Shown here: one piece after another, positions 47,901 to 59,048 of the stretch
Layout: every line of letters starts with the position of its first letter
How positions within the stretch are numbered: the first letter of the stretch is position 1
Source of the DNA: Cryptomeria japonica
Taxonomy: Eukaryota; Streptophyta; Pinopsida; Cupressales; Cupressaceae
Direction: 5' to 3'
Length of the DNA: 64,000 nucleotides
Assembly: GCF_030272615.1 (NCBI RefSeq)
Contig: NC_081409.1
Location: 619,551,255-619,615,254 of the forward strand
The notes under the pieces: generated by a model
What the model saw: only the letters and a program-made list of their open reading frames with translations
Database searches by the model: none
What the model was told of the DNA's origin: nothing
Made by a program: the position numbers and the translations under genes

Positions 47901-49420
47901 GAAATATAACAAAGTTGCTGATGCATTAAGTAGGAGAAGGAATTTGCTGACAGAGATGAGAGTGATAATATTAGGTTTTGAAGATTTGAAGACCTTGTAT
48001 GATGAAGATCCGGATTTTGCAGAACCTTGGAAAGCATGTAGAGAACTAGCTATGGTTGATAGGAGAAATGGTTGGATTACTTCATTCAAGATGGGATGTT
48101 ATTTAAGGTAGTTCAATTGTGCATACCTAAAAGTTCCATGAGAGAGAACTGGAAAAAAGAGAAGCATAGTGGAGGTTTAGGTGGACATTTTAGCATTGAT
48201 AAAACAGTTGCATTTGTGAGTGAGAAGTACTTTTGGCCCCAGATTCATAAGTATGTTAAGAGATATGTGTAGAGTTGTAGAGTTTGTCAAGTTGCAAAAG
48301 GTACTAGTGAGAATGTAGGATTGTATAAACCTTTGACAATACTGGTAAGACCTTGGGAGGATATAAGTATGGATTTTGTACTTCGCTTACCTAAGACACT
48401 AAGAGGGAATGATTCCATATTCGTAGTAGTGGATATATTTTCAAAGATGACTCATTTCATACCTTGTAGGAAGACATAAGATGCATTGCATGTAGCAGAC
48501 CTATTTTTCAAGGGAGTGGTAAGATTGCATGGACTACCTAAGAGCATAGTTTAAGATAGAGACCCAAAGTTTGTTGGCTATTTTTGGAGAACACTTTGGA
48601 AGAAGATGAAGATAGATTTTAAGTTCAGTTCTACTTTTCATCCAAAGACTGATGGACAAACAAAAGTAGTTAACTAGAGTTTGGGAAACTTGTTGAGATG
48701 CTTGGTGGAGATAAAACTGAAAGTTGGGATTTGATCCTTGCACAAGAAGAGTTTTCCTATAACAATTCAGTGAATAGAAGTACCAAAAAAACACCTTTTG
48801 AGATTGTTATCGGAGTGCATCCTAAAGGAATAGTAGAATTGAGAGACATTAGCAGTAAAGACCAGAAGAGTTCAGAAGCAAAAGAATTTGTAGATCACAT
48901 GGTAGCATTGCATATTCAGGATAAACAACATTTGGCAGACATGAATATAAAATACAAGGAGAAGGAAGATGAGAAGAGGAGACATAAGAAATTTTAAGTT
49001 GACAATGAAGTGATGGTCTATTTGAGAAAAGAGAGATTCCCGGTTGGAACTTATAATAAGTTGCAGATGAAGAAGTTTGGACCCTGTAAGATCTTGAGAA
49101 AGTTCAGTTCTGAAAATGCATATGAAGTGGACCTACCAGATAGTCTAAGTATTTCACCTATATTCAACATTACAGATCTTCACGAGTACCATGAACCAGA
49201 ATTCAGTGAGGACAATATTGCAAACTTGGAGAAACAATTGCCTCGGAAGGAACTAGATCAGATTGAAGAGATTTCAGATAGTAGGATTGGGCATAGTACC
49301 CGAAGCAGTCAGTACAAAGAATATCTTGTGAAGTGGAAGAACATACCAGTGGAAGATTCATCTTGGATTTATCAGGTAGAGGTAGAACGCCTTGTTTTTC
49401 CTTTGACCCCACCAAAGTGA
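44901..49420 (+). pseudogene. G2 gag-pol with C-terminal chromodomain
   Basis: The ATG at 44901 is followed at once by a stop. Gag core: YFDFKNTAKERKVKYACTQL and HPSLWWEHL (45230-45320). Knuckle complete at 45877-45918 (CFKCGGEGHRAFEC). Protease DSG at 46116-46124. RT ORF 46395-47183 shows KNGEWRMCTDSRTI, YFTKIDLKSGYHQMRI, GLTNAPSTFMRLLN and YLDD (47154-47165). RNase H: CDACGTTIG, then HQALQYLN and KVADALSRR. Integrase: [52 protein letters not shown] and HPKTDGQT. The chromodomain near 49308-49390 includes KEYLVKWKNIPVEDSSWIY, a histone-mark reader used for targeting. Multiple stops and frameshifts; natural stop TGA at 49418-49420. Confidence 0.95.
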
Positions 49421-49432
49421 GAGGCTCACTTT
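49414..49432 (+). other. Perfect hairpin over the G2 pol stop codon
   Basis: AAAGTGAG-AGG-CTCACTTT: eight paired bases and a three-base loop, with the TGA stop inside the left arm, followed by T residues. No purine tract directly adjoins the 3' LTR; the purine-rich left arm is the nearest candidate. Confidence 0.6.
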
Positions 49433-49452
49433 TTTTATTAACCTCAGATGTC

Positions 49453-50245
49453 TGATGCAAGAGCATCCCTAGTTCAAAAAAATCTTGCATCAACCAAAAA
49501 AAATTTCCTTTTTTGTTTCTTTTCCATTTGTAGTTTTAGTTTTCCTTTCTGCATGTCTCAGTTTTGGCTCACCGGTTCCTATGGAGTTGGATTCTACTTG
49601 AAGAATTAATCACCTTGCTTTCTTTCTAACTGCATCTCATTTGGATCACTTTTTGGCAAGATATCCTATCGGTTTCCTTGACAATTTCTTGTTACTAGTT
49701 GTTCCTTTGTTACCAGTTGCCTGAGACCTATTCTAGTGATGTACTAGAACCCATTCCGAAGCTTGTGGAGCCTTGGACATTAATCTCGATGTTGATCGGC
49801 ATGTGGCCAACCTTTTGTGTTTCATCCTTTGGATTTTTTGGAGGAATCTCTTAGCAGAGGCCGACCTTATTCATTTTACACGTTAGGTCTTTCTCTTCGG
49901 GTTTTGATCCTTTTTGGGCCAACATGATCCTTTTGATCGATATATATATATTTGTAATCATGCTTTAGAATGTAATGAATTAGAGAATCAAAGACATAAA
50001 ATAGATAGACTATGCCTAGAAGATAGATCTTTCAATTCAAGGTACCGGTGTGACCTATTCTACCAGGCCTGTGTGTCGGTATGTTGTAACCTAGTTGTTA
50101 CCAGTTGGATGTAATTAACTTTCATGCAATAAAAATATATGTTCTGCATTGCCTCTGTCATATATGTGTGATTCTATTTTGTTTACTCTTTCTGACTGGT
50201 TTGGATTGATCTCCTCAAGGTCCCTCCACATCGGTGACTGCTTCA
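49453..50245 (+). repeat. G2 3' LTR
   Basis: 793 bp, TGATGCAAGAGCATCC to GTGACTGCTTCA. Collinear with the 5' LTR. Confidence 0.93.
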
Positions 50246-50250
50246 CATAT

Positions 50251-53200
50251 GGGCACTTCCATTGGTACTAGAAGTTTTGTATATAATCAGGGGGGACCCA
50301 AATAGTATTCTACAAGTTGAGAAGAGAAGGCCCAAATGTCCCTAGCATAGGAGCAATGTAAGAGCAAATGATCAACATTTTCAGCTTCTTCTTTACATAA
50401 AAAACATATATTAGTGATGGGGATCCCATGTTTACAAAATTTATCAATAGTAGAGATCTTGTTTTGCATGTATAACTAGAAGAAGATATCAACTTTAGGA
50501 ATTAAGAGTTTATTCCAAACTCCAGCCATAAAGGGGGGAGGAAAAAAAGACCTGGTGATGATTTTGAAAGAATCTGCTACCAAAAAATGCCCAGAGGTAG
50601 AAACATTCCATATGACCATGTCTTCCACCAGAGAGGATGGAATGACGATTAGGTTCAACCAAGAATGTAAAGGAGACAAAGCCTCCAAGCTTTTGAGGTC
50701 CACCCAAACTCCATTACTGATATAATCTACAACCCAAGATCCAATTAGATTAATGCATTTCTCTTAAAATTATGAAGCCCACACCAAATTAGACAAAGGT
50801 GCCTCTCCTATCCACCAATTATCCAAAAACCTTATATCTCTACCATTTCCTAGACTCCATCGACTTCCCTACGAGATAATGGGAGTGGATCCGAAGAAGT
50901 TGTTCCAAAGATCAGAGACTGAAGTTGGGAGGGTATAATTTTCCAACATTCTTTGGAAACCATGAATTTGGTATTTGTCCTTGAAAATATCAATCCATTC
51001 ATTGTTCTCTTTTAAACATCTCCATAGCTACTTTGCCATTAAAAATCTGTTGAAGTCTCTCAAATGTCCAATATCCAGGCTTTCCCTATTTCTGGGCAAA
51101 CAAACCTAATCCCAGATGACCAAATGAAGCCTACTCTTGGATTCAGTACCCGACATTAGGAAGTTCTTCAGTATTCTTTCCATTCTATCAAAAAATTTGG
51201 TCGGGATTTTAAAGAGACACATATCATAGATGGGAAGGTTCTGAAGCGATGCCTTAATTAACTAAATTTTACCTGCTTGGCTTAACAAATCACCTCTCCA
51301 GCTAGCCAACTTCATTTGAAATTTTATCAATCAGACTAGAATAGAAGGAGTTTGGGGTAGGTCCCACACACAAGGGCAAACCCAAATACGAATCAAGGAG
51401 AGCACCCATCTTGCAGCCAAAAATATTGGCAATCTTCATTTTTCTATGCTCAAGAGTATTCATGAAGAAAATGGAGCTTTTAGAGAGACTGACTTTTTGC
51501 TTTGATCCTTTCTCATAAGTATCAAGGATAGCTTTAATAGTATTTTCTTCTTTAATCTAACTTTCCCCCATCAGTAGCGTATCATCAACAAATTGCTGGT
51601 GGGAGCAAATAGTAGTTTGGGAAGAAGGTCATAAACCCATCAGATTGATCTTCCCGATATCTCTTTGGATAATTTTGTTGAAAGCTTCACTCATTAGAAT
51701 AAAGAGAAATGGGGAAAGAGGGTCCCCCTATCTAATACCCCTTGATGCTGAGAAGAAACCAGATGCTGAACCATTGACCAGAACCAAAAATTTGGGAGTG
51801 GTAACACATTGATTGACAAGTCAGATGAAATGGTTACCAAAACCAAAGGATTGAAGGACTTTAAATAAAAAATTCCAATTGACCCGATAATAAGCTTTGA
51901 GGAGATCCAACTTCAACAAGAAGCCCAACTTCTTATTGATAGACAAAGAATGGATATTCTCATGGACAACAATAATAGAATCCAAAATTTATCTACCAGG
52001 AACAAAACCATTCTGATGCTTCGAAATCAAAGAGGGCAGAAAATGTTTAAGCCTACACATAATGATCTTGGTAAAGATTTTATAAATCGAGTTACATAAA
52101 CTAATGGGTCTAAAGTCCTGAAAGGAACTGGCATCAGTTTTCTTAAGGATCGAGACAAAAAAGGTGGCATTCAGTTCTTTAAGAAGATATCTGGAACCAA
52201 AGAACTCTCTTGCAACATCCACAACATCCAAACCAATAATCTGCCAAAAGGTTTGAAAAAAGAACATTGGGAAGCATCAAGGCCATGAACTTTATTACCT
52301 TCAAAGGAGAAGACCACAACTCTAACCTCATCATGAGATAAGAATCTGGTTAGCTCCTTATTCATGTCCTGGGAGATAGTACAACTAAACTCCCGTAGGA
52401 TGTCATATTGAGCATTAACATCAAGAGGGCAATCATCCGAAAGAAGAATTGAAAAGTATCTAATGGCTTCCTGGGTCAACTCCTACTTATCAATCTAGCA
52501 ATGATCCACCAAAATTTTATTGATTCTATTTAAAGCCTTATTTTTGAGGGTAGTCATATGAAAAAACTTTGTGTTTCTGTCACCAGATTTGAGCCATAAA
52601 GCTCTGGACCTTTGCTTCCAGAATTCCTCCTCCTTAGAGATGATATCATGAATCTTGGTTAGTAACTCAACTTATTTGTCCATAACCACAGGATCATACC
52701 CCACATCTTGAATCTGAGACTGGACATCATCCAAATCTTTCTTGAGCTTCTCTTTTATTTGAAAAATATTGCCAAAGGATGCTTTATTCCAGAGTTGGAT
52801 ATTGGACCTGACATTGGCTAGTTTCTTAGCCAATCTAAAAATCATAGTTCTCTGAGTGTCAACATTCCACCATTTAGAAATATTGTCATGAATATCCAAG
52901 GCTAAAAGCCACATCTTCTCAAACTTGAACGGGAAGGCCTTCCTCCCAGTCAAAGGGGATATAATTAGACCAATCAAGAGATGATCAGATCCAATTCTGG
53001 ATAATGCATTTAATCTACAAGAAGCATCATGAATCCACTCAAGAGAAATAATACCTTTGTCCAGTCTAACTTGGATGAGGTCCCCCTCGCTTCTTATGTT
53101 GGACCAAGTGAATTTAGCCCCAAGGAGATCAAGGTCTAACAAACCTAGAGAATTAATCATATCTACCAAGTACTGCTTACTTTCATTCGAAGTAGGCATC

Positions 53201-53661
53201 CCACCAGCCTTTTCTAGACTAGATAATGGGGTATTAAAGTCCCTCAATAGAATCCATTTCTCATTTGGGAAAGCCATTCTAGCATTAATGATAAAGGATT
53301 AGAGCATTTTTATAGCATTTTTCCCATTTGGGGCATAGATATTAGATATAATCCAAGACGACCCATAAGATTGACTAGTAAATCTAGGGGCAATGTGATT
53401 AGGAGAGGTAAAGACAACCTTACCCAAAAGCCATCTAGGATTCCACAAAGTGGCAACACCACCATAAGCCCCATCAGCATCAACACAATGAGTTCTGTAC
53501 TCTCTGAAAACAACCAATTTGATCTTTTCCACTCTACAAATAGGAATTTTGGTTTCTTGAACAAGACACATATCCGGCTTGTGATCTCTAACCAGGTTGG
53601 ATAGAAGACCATGTTTGTGGGGATGATTCAATCCCCTAATATTCCATGAAATGACTTTCAT
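50251..53661 (-). pseudogene. L1 ORF2: endonuclease, reverse transcriptase, zf-RVT
   Basis: Starts MKVISWNIRGLNHPHK, the classic N-terminus of a plant LINE apurinic-type endonuclease, with VQETKIP near 53550, and later SRIGSDHLLIGL. The catalytic GDFN block is RDFN (near 53245). RT blocks: FRPISLCNSIYKIFTKII (near 52120), KHQNGFVPGR (52020-51991), DPLSPFLFILMSEAF (near 51720), and FVDD at 51592-51581 where most LINEs have FADD. The zinc region reads CFLCKEEAENVDHLLLHC (50410-50357). The frame is clean from 53277 to 52672 and decays afterwards. It would nick DNA and prime reverse transcription at the nick. A stop at about 53300 follows NGKNAIKML. Confidence 0.92.
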
Positions 53662-53804
53662 TTGACTAGATGAGGGGAACCAATCCCTATAATATATAAT
53701 GTTCTCTGGACTCCATCAACAATGGAAGCCCGACTATGTTTGTCTCTTCTAATTGCACTGGGAAGCCTCCCCACTAGCCTCAAATTAGATCCACAATCCA
53801 CCTT

Positions 53805-55233
53805 TTATCTGTTTCTAGTCTTAACACCACTAGAAACTAGTGTTAATAAATGACCATTTGGGGAGTTCATTTTTTTGTGCTGAGCTTTAACCTCAATAAA
53901 TGGATTTGGATTAACATCATCCTGGGACATGTCATTGGTAATGATTGAATTCGATGAGTTCTCAACTTCAACAACAAGGTGGATGGAAGGATCCAGTTCC
54001 CTATGAACCTCCATCACAGACCGATCCCCATAAGAAATTTCCTCAGGCTTCAAACTCCCCCCTGCATCCCAACCCCCCCCTCTCCCCCCTCATTCAAGGG
54101 ATCTAGGTTTAAAATATTTGGATATGGTCCATCCTGAACACACAAGACATTATTCACTCCATCCATACATGGAGGGGGGCCCAAGGGAAGTGACTCCACC
54201 AAATCCACCCCCTTTGTCTCATTTTTCTTCTTTCATGTCCTCTTAGGCTTACGCTTTGAAGGGCATTCCCTGGCCCAATGACCAACTTTTTTATAATGGA
54301 AGCAAGCAAAGGGAATATACTCTACTTTCTGAACCCATCTGCCCAGTTTAAAGAAGAGGTCAATCTCCTTTGACAAATTAGCAAATTATTTAACATTCAC
54401 ACAAATTCTGGCATACTCCAGGCACCTCTTCGCAGAGGTTATTGGGTCAACTAAAAGGAGCTCACCAAAGAACGCAGTGATCCCAACAAATATTTATTCA
54501 CCCCAAAACACCATAGGAAAACTTGGTAGCAACACCTAGATAGGGGCCTCATTACATTCCCATTCCTTGGGGTTAAAGCTTGGTTCCCATTTCTTGAGAG
54601 CCAACGATGATTTGCCTAACATCTAGGGACCACCCACTAAGATAGATCGAAGGTCCTCCTCACAAGAAAAAGAGAAGGAGAAAAAACCATTAGACATGGC
54701 CAACACATCAATCTGACCCTCTCTCTTCCATTTTCGGGACACTCAATCCCTAACAACTTTAATATTAGGTCAAGGGCCAATAAACTTGCCAACCAGGACA
54801 AAAGTCAGATTAGCCTTATTCCTTTCCACGATACAATCGGGAATAGAAATGGAACAAGAACCAGACCCTGGGTCAACTTTATGGGGAGCAGGCACAATAG
54901 CCTTGCCTTTGAGGTTTGACCCAAAGAAAGTAGACCATTTTTAATTGCAGTCCAGAGACCTCAAGGTTTCCTAAGATTCTCCACAGACTTCCTAGGACCC
55001 TCCCCACCACACGGTAAAACAGTATATTTAGATTTTTCTTTTGGCGGTACTGGTAAGGTGCCCCCATTCCAAATCCTGTTGAGACTACCATCAAAAGTTT
55101 CAGATTATGTTTCTCCTATGGTGGAAATCACGTGGGAACCTCTGGAACCTTCATCACTCGATCTTCCCACTCTTGCTCCATTCAAATTCAAACCAGTCGC
55201 TCCTATCATTCTCTCCTCTCTTGCCGCTCCCAT
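53805..55233 (-). pseudogene. L1 ORF1: gag-like RNA-binding protein
   Basis: The ATG at 55233 starts MGAAREERMIGATG. The middle has the layout of the DUF4283 domain of plant LINE ORF1: a GGPWMLGKSSLALKKWEP block near 54610 and an IWVLLPSFPMVFW block near 54530, then SAKRCLEYARICVNVK. The CCHC knuckle at 54304-54263 reads CFHYKKVGHWAREC, second Cys replaced by Tyr. The C-terminus (MSQDDVNPNPF; SSGVKTRNR) is unremarkable. At least five stops or shifts. It presumably coated the LINE RNA. ORF2 follows after 143 bases. Confidence 0.82.
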
Positions 55234-55321
55234 TGTTTTGATTCTTGGAATTTTATCAACTAGTTAGTTCAAAATAAATATTGAATTAATGTCCGTAGAA
55301 TACATTGCAATAATTTCCCTA

Positions 55322-55516
55322 TATGTGTGTTGCTTCTGGATTTGATTGTCTAACTGTTTTTTGCATCAACTTAGTGTGATCCATCATCAGGAAGAGATAG
55401 AGATCATAAGGAGAATAAGGACATCTCTATCTCTTTCTGACAATGGATCACAAAATGCACTCTAAAATGTTGATGCAAAAAACAGTCACACGATCGAATC
55501 TAGAAGCAACACATGT
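55322..55516. repeat. Inverted repeat (foldback or MITE-like), about 195 bp
   Basis: Left arm from TATGTGTGTTGCTTCT (55322) to GAGATAGAGAT (55404); right arm is its reverse complement, ending AGAAGCAACACATGTA. An 18-base core, ACTGTTTTTTGCATCAAC at 55353-55370, is perfectly repeated inverted at 55469-55486. The right arm has about 10 extra bases. The loop is about 20 bases. No transposase or clear TSD. Confidence 0.75.
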
Positions 55517-56345
55517 ACAATATCATAGATTGTAGAAATCTATTAGCATTGAATAATTTCCCGATAACCCTAGCAACTGAAATTCCAAGAGCGCTTGTCT
55601 GATAGAAAGAATGCATAAATAGCCTGTAATGAGGCGGACCCTAGGTCTTTATTGGGTGAAAGAAACAAAAGGATGTTTCAGTTGGCTGTGTCTATTCTAG
55701 GTCCAAAACGGACCTTTCGTACAGCGTGTTAGAGATAGGTTAGTCAATCGCAACCATTGATTACAAAATCGACGGTGTAAATCGCACGACGTGTTAGTCA
55801 ATCCATACTATTATTTTGAAACCACAATAGACAAGTCAGATTCAGTTTGTGCCTTGCGGGAACCTGTTCTCCACGGAAATGAGCATTATCTAGTACTGTG
55901 AGGAATACGTGCACCATGCCCCTCGAGCCAGTACTGAACTATTATTATTAAGATTTGATCGCTGGGCTTTGTTCATGTAGTAGAATAATTATATGGATTT
56001 GAATCTATGCTGCATTTTGAATCAAAACCTTACTTGACCCCATGTACACAACGTGGGTCGTCTTGAGAAGTGCAAATCTTAGGGTATCCAAATCTTAGGG
56101 AACACCAAATCTCGATGCCAGTTTTTCATGTTTGATGATTTGAAACTCAAATCGTAGTACCTTCCCATTGTCGGGATTCGAAAAATAATCTAAAGTGGCG
56201 TCCAGTTTTACGGATAACATCCATAGTGGGGGTACTGTGAGCAATTGTACTTATTCTGTTTGCACCAGTGGTCGTGTTTCTTGCAACTATTCACTTTTAC
56301 GATTGTTATTGATTCTCCCAACAATGTATTTATTTCTTTCTGGGT
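55517..56345. other. Non-repetitive looking DNA, no gene found
   Basis: Of more even composition than its surroundings. It repeats GTTAGTCAATC twice (55740-55805) but holds no convincing ORF. It could be old unique DNA or the far edge of an unknown element. Confidence 0.4.
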
Positions 56346-57137
56346 TGTAGAATGATTTTAAAACAGCTATGAAGAAATAGTTTGAAATAACAGATTCAGG
56401 ATTAACAGACAAGTAGATGACATTTTAATTTATCAATGTAAGTATGTCAAGGATGTATTAAGAGATTCAAATAAGTTCAATGTTAATCCAATAAAATATG
56501 AGAAAACTTCATTATAGGAGATTAGAGTAACGTTGACCAAATAATTTTGACATATTGAAAGTATAATAAGCTTCAAAAATTCAATGTTAGATATATATAA
56601 CATTATTCTAATCTCAAGATTTAAAAAGTCATCAAAATAATAAGATATATTATAGAAATGATAAAACTTAAAAATTTATATTTCACAACTAACGATTTTC
56701 ATTCAATTGGTTATATAGATATGATTTTATAGGTAGCATATACAATATGAAGGGTACTTACAAATATGTTTTATTGGTTGGATAAATAATATTTTCATGG
56801 GAATCAAAGCAATCTATTGTGATAATTTCATTAGTATAAGCAAAGTATGTAGTAGCAACATAAACATATCAACCAATTTAGATGCATAAAGCATATATAG
56901 ATTTTTCAAACAAATAGGAGAATCCAACATCAATATTTTGTGATAATGAATCAACAATATTATTATCGAAAAATCATTTTCTTAGAAGAGGATTGATCGA
57001 CACATTAATAATAGGTAACATTTCATTAGAGAGCTGGTGGACAATGGTAAAATCTATTTGGAGTTCTATACAAATGAAGACTTTTTGATAAAAGTTTTAA
57101 CAAAGGCATTTGAAGTGCATTTTCAAGAGGTGAATAT
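56346..57137 (+). pseudogene. C8: very degenerate copia RT/RNase H
   Basis: Short matches in correct order but scattered frames: FKTAMKK.FEITDSGL (from 56351), a YVVAT word (near 56850), ENPTSIFCDNESTILLSKN (56932-56985), FLRRGLIDT, and at the end QRHLKC near the site of a copia FTKAL block. The CDNES..LSKN stretch is the surest. Every few codons there is a stop. No LTR found. It is the oldest copia here and of a lineage other than C1-C7, judged by the CDNESTI block. Confidence 0.75.
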
Positions 57138-57337
57138 GTGAAGATGATAACTCAAAATGCATAAATTGCCCTCTTTTAGGCATCCAAACTGGGATATTAA
57201 GAGTCATGATTTGGGCCCCCAAGATTGGAAGGAGAATGGTGGTCCATTGGGAAATCTGAAGAGTCACTTGGGAGTTACGAAGCATCTGGAAGGCTAAAGG
57301 TTTCAGTAGTTGTGGGTTAGGCATCCATGTTGGATAC

Positions 57338-58725
57338 TGTAGTCACACAAATATGTCCAGCTTAATTAAATAAATATTCGCTATTTATTTGATTAAAAAT
57401 CCACTAGCCACCAATTAATTAAATTAATATTTAATTAATTCATCTTCAAACATTCTCCTATTAATTAAATAAATTATTCAATTTATTTTAATTAATTCAT
57501 TAAATCAAATTCAAATCAATTAAATAAATAAAATCTATTTATTTAATAAAATCCCCCTATTCCTCTTTTAAATAAATAAAATAAAATATTTATTTAAATC
57601 ATTATCCCCACCCCACTTGCATTTTCCTACAAAAGCAACTTGCACACATTTATTGAAATAAATGAATTTTTATTTTAATAAAATCCTATTTTCCCTCACC
57701 CACCAAATCCACTTGCAAAATTTAATCCCTTTCTAGATTTTTCTAACCCCTTCCTAATTAGCCTAATCCATCCCCTAATTATTGTCACATTCCTAAGCAA
57801 AATGGAGTCACTTCTCAAAGACTCCAAAGTCTTTGAAAAGCATTTAATGCTTTGTGTGCTCAACAAATTAACCCCCAAAGTCTTCCAAGACCACTAAAGG
57901 CTCTTACATGACCATTTATGGCTCTTACATAACCATTTATGGTTATTTCAAACTTGTCTCCCCAAACATTTATTGTTTTGACCATATTCATCCATTTCAC
58001 ATTTGCACAAGAATTTATCCATTGGATAAAAGCTTTATTCTTTGAATAAAGAGTTTATTCATTCAACCAACCTTGACTTTAACTCCCAAGGTCATATCAA
58101 ACATTTAATGCTTATTCCTTCCCCTCTCAACCTATCTCACATTGACCCTTGTCATCTTGGGATTGGGTTGAAAGCCTTCACATGGATTTGAAATCATTCA
58201 ATCCTAACCCTTGTTGAGATTACTCAATCTCAACCATCCATTGCTCCATTTTTCCTATAAATAGAGCCCATTTCTTCATAATCCAGATCCTGAAAACTTG
58301 TATGCATTTAAGCTATAGGCATTTTTATGAGAACATTTTAGCATAGCAAACTTATATCTTTGTTATTTTAGTTAAAATCAATCATTTTAATATTATCATA
58401 GCATTAGCTTTTCATTTCACATTTGAAGCACAATACTACAATCTCAATCCTCCATAAGCATCCATAGTGCAAAAAGCTGCTGAGAGCTACACTATTTTGG
58501 AACTTGGAGAGGAGAGGAACAAGGAAGAAAGAAACTAAGAGCATGTTAGGAGGTATTTGGAGATACCTCATCATGTTTGCTTTGATAGTTAAATATGCTT
58601 GCATGTTTTTAGTATCTCTCTTGGTATGCCTTTTTAGATTAGTTTTTGATTGACTAACACTAACGGTTTTGTGTCTTTTGTGTTATTTATCATTTGCTAA
58701 CCTTGTGCCATTTTGCAGGGCATCA
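57338..58725 (+). repeat. G3 5' LTR
   Basis: 1,388 bp, TGTAGTCACACAAATATG to GGGCATCA. Its first 300 bases are dense in TTAATTAA, AATAAAT and ATTTATTT words. TATAAATA box at 58256. The presumed left TSD is GATAC. Confidence 0.8.
58256..58263 (+). promoter_or_regulatory. TATA box of the G3 LTR
   Basis: TATAAATA in TTTCCTATAAATAGAGCCC, a textbook plant core promoter; transcription would start about 30 bases on, near 58290. Confidence 0.7.
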
Positions 58726-58727
58726 TT

Positions 58728-58747
58728 TGGTGAACCCGACGTGAATC
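58728..58747 (+). promoter_or_regulatory. G3 primer binding site, tRNA-Trp type
   Basis: TGGTGAACCCGACGTGAATC, two bases after the LTR. It is complementary to the 3' end of plant cytosolic tRNA-Trp as I remember it, over the whole 20 bases. Tat/Ogre elements more often use other tRNAs. Confidence 0.7.
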
Positions 58748-58821
58748 CGAGCACCAAACACATATCATTTTTTTTTAACTAACATGTCTCATTGTTGAAA
58801 TTGTCACACAGGTTGTGCTTT

Positions 58822-59048
58822 GGCACTATTGAACACGTTCTAGCGCTACCCTCATTTATGCTTTTAGCGCTATTGTTCTGACAATAGCGCTATTGACCAA
58901 ATTTCAGCACTTTTGCAACTATTTTAGCGCTTTGGTAGCTCTTCTAGCGCTATTGACAAACTTCTAGCGCTTTTGGCCTCTCTGTCTCTCCCCTTCTTTA
59001 AGCGCTTTTATGTTAAGTAGCGCCTCTGCTTAAACACAGACTAGCGCT
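58822..59048 (+). repeat. Phased AGCGCT array in the G3 leader
   Basis: Eight exact AGCGCT palindromes at 58842, 58866, 58886, 58926, 58946, 58966, 59001 and 59043, plus near-copies GGCACT 58822, AGCACT 58906 and AGCGCC 59019. From 58866 to 58966 six sites are exactly 20 bases apart. Most extend to TAGCGCTATTG or TAGCGCTTT. Confidence 0.9.

Larger units (their letters stand above)
44010..50245 (+). mobile_element. G2: Ty3-gypsy chromovirus inserted in L1
   Basis: 6,236 bp with LTRs 44010-44801 and 49453-50245. Left target AATAT (44005-44009) and right CATAT (50246-50250) differ by one base. The pol order is protease, RT, RNase H, integrase, as in Ty3-gypsy, ending in a chromodomain. It separates the L1 zf-RVT motif from the RNase H. 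LTRs appear roughly 90 per cent identical by eye. Confidence 0.95.
41281..55267 (-). mobile_element. L1: plant LINE with three ORFs, split by chromovirus G2
   Basis: Minus-strand order: ORF1 with a CCHC knuckle (55233-53805), ORF2 with endonuclease, RT, zf-RVT and RNase H (53661-43210, interrupted 44010-50245), an unexpected third ORF (43047 to about 41615) and a 3' UTR ending in a short A-run facing 41281-41288. Without G2 the element is about 7.7 kb. The 5' limit at 55267 is approximate, as upstream of the ORF1 ATG there is little to mark it. No target duplication was found. Frameshifts and stops in ORF2 show it is dead. Confidence 0.85.
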
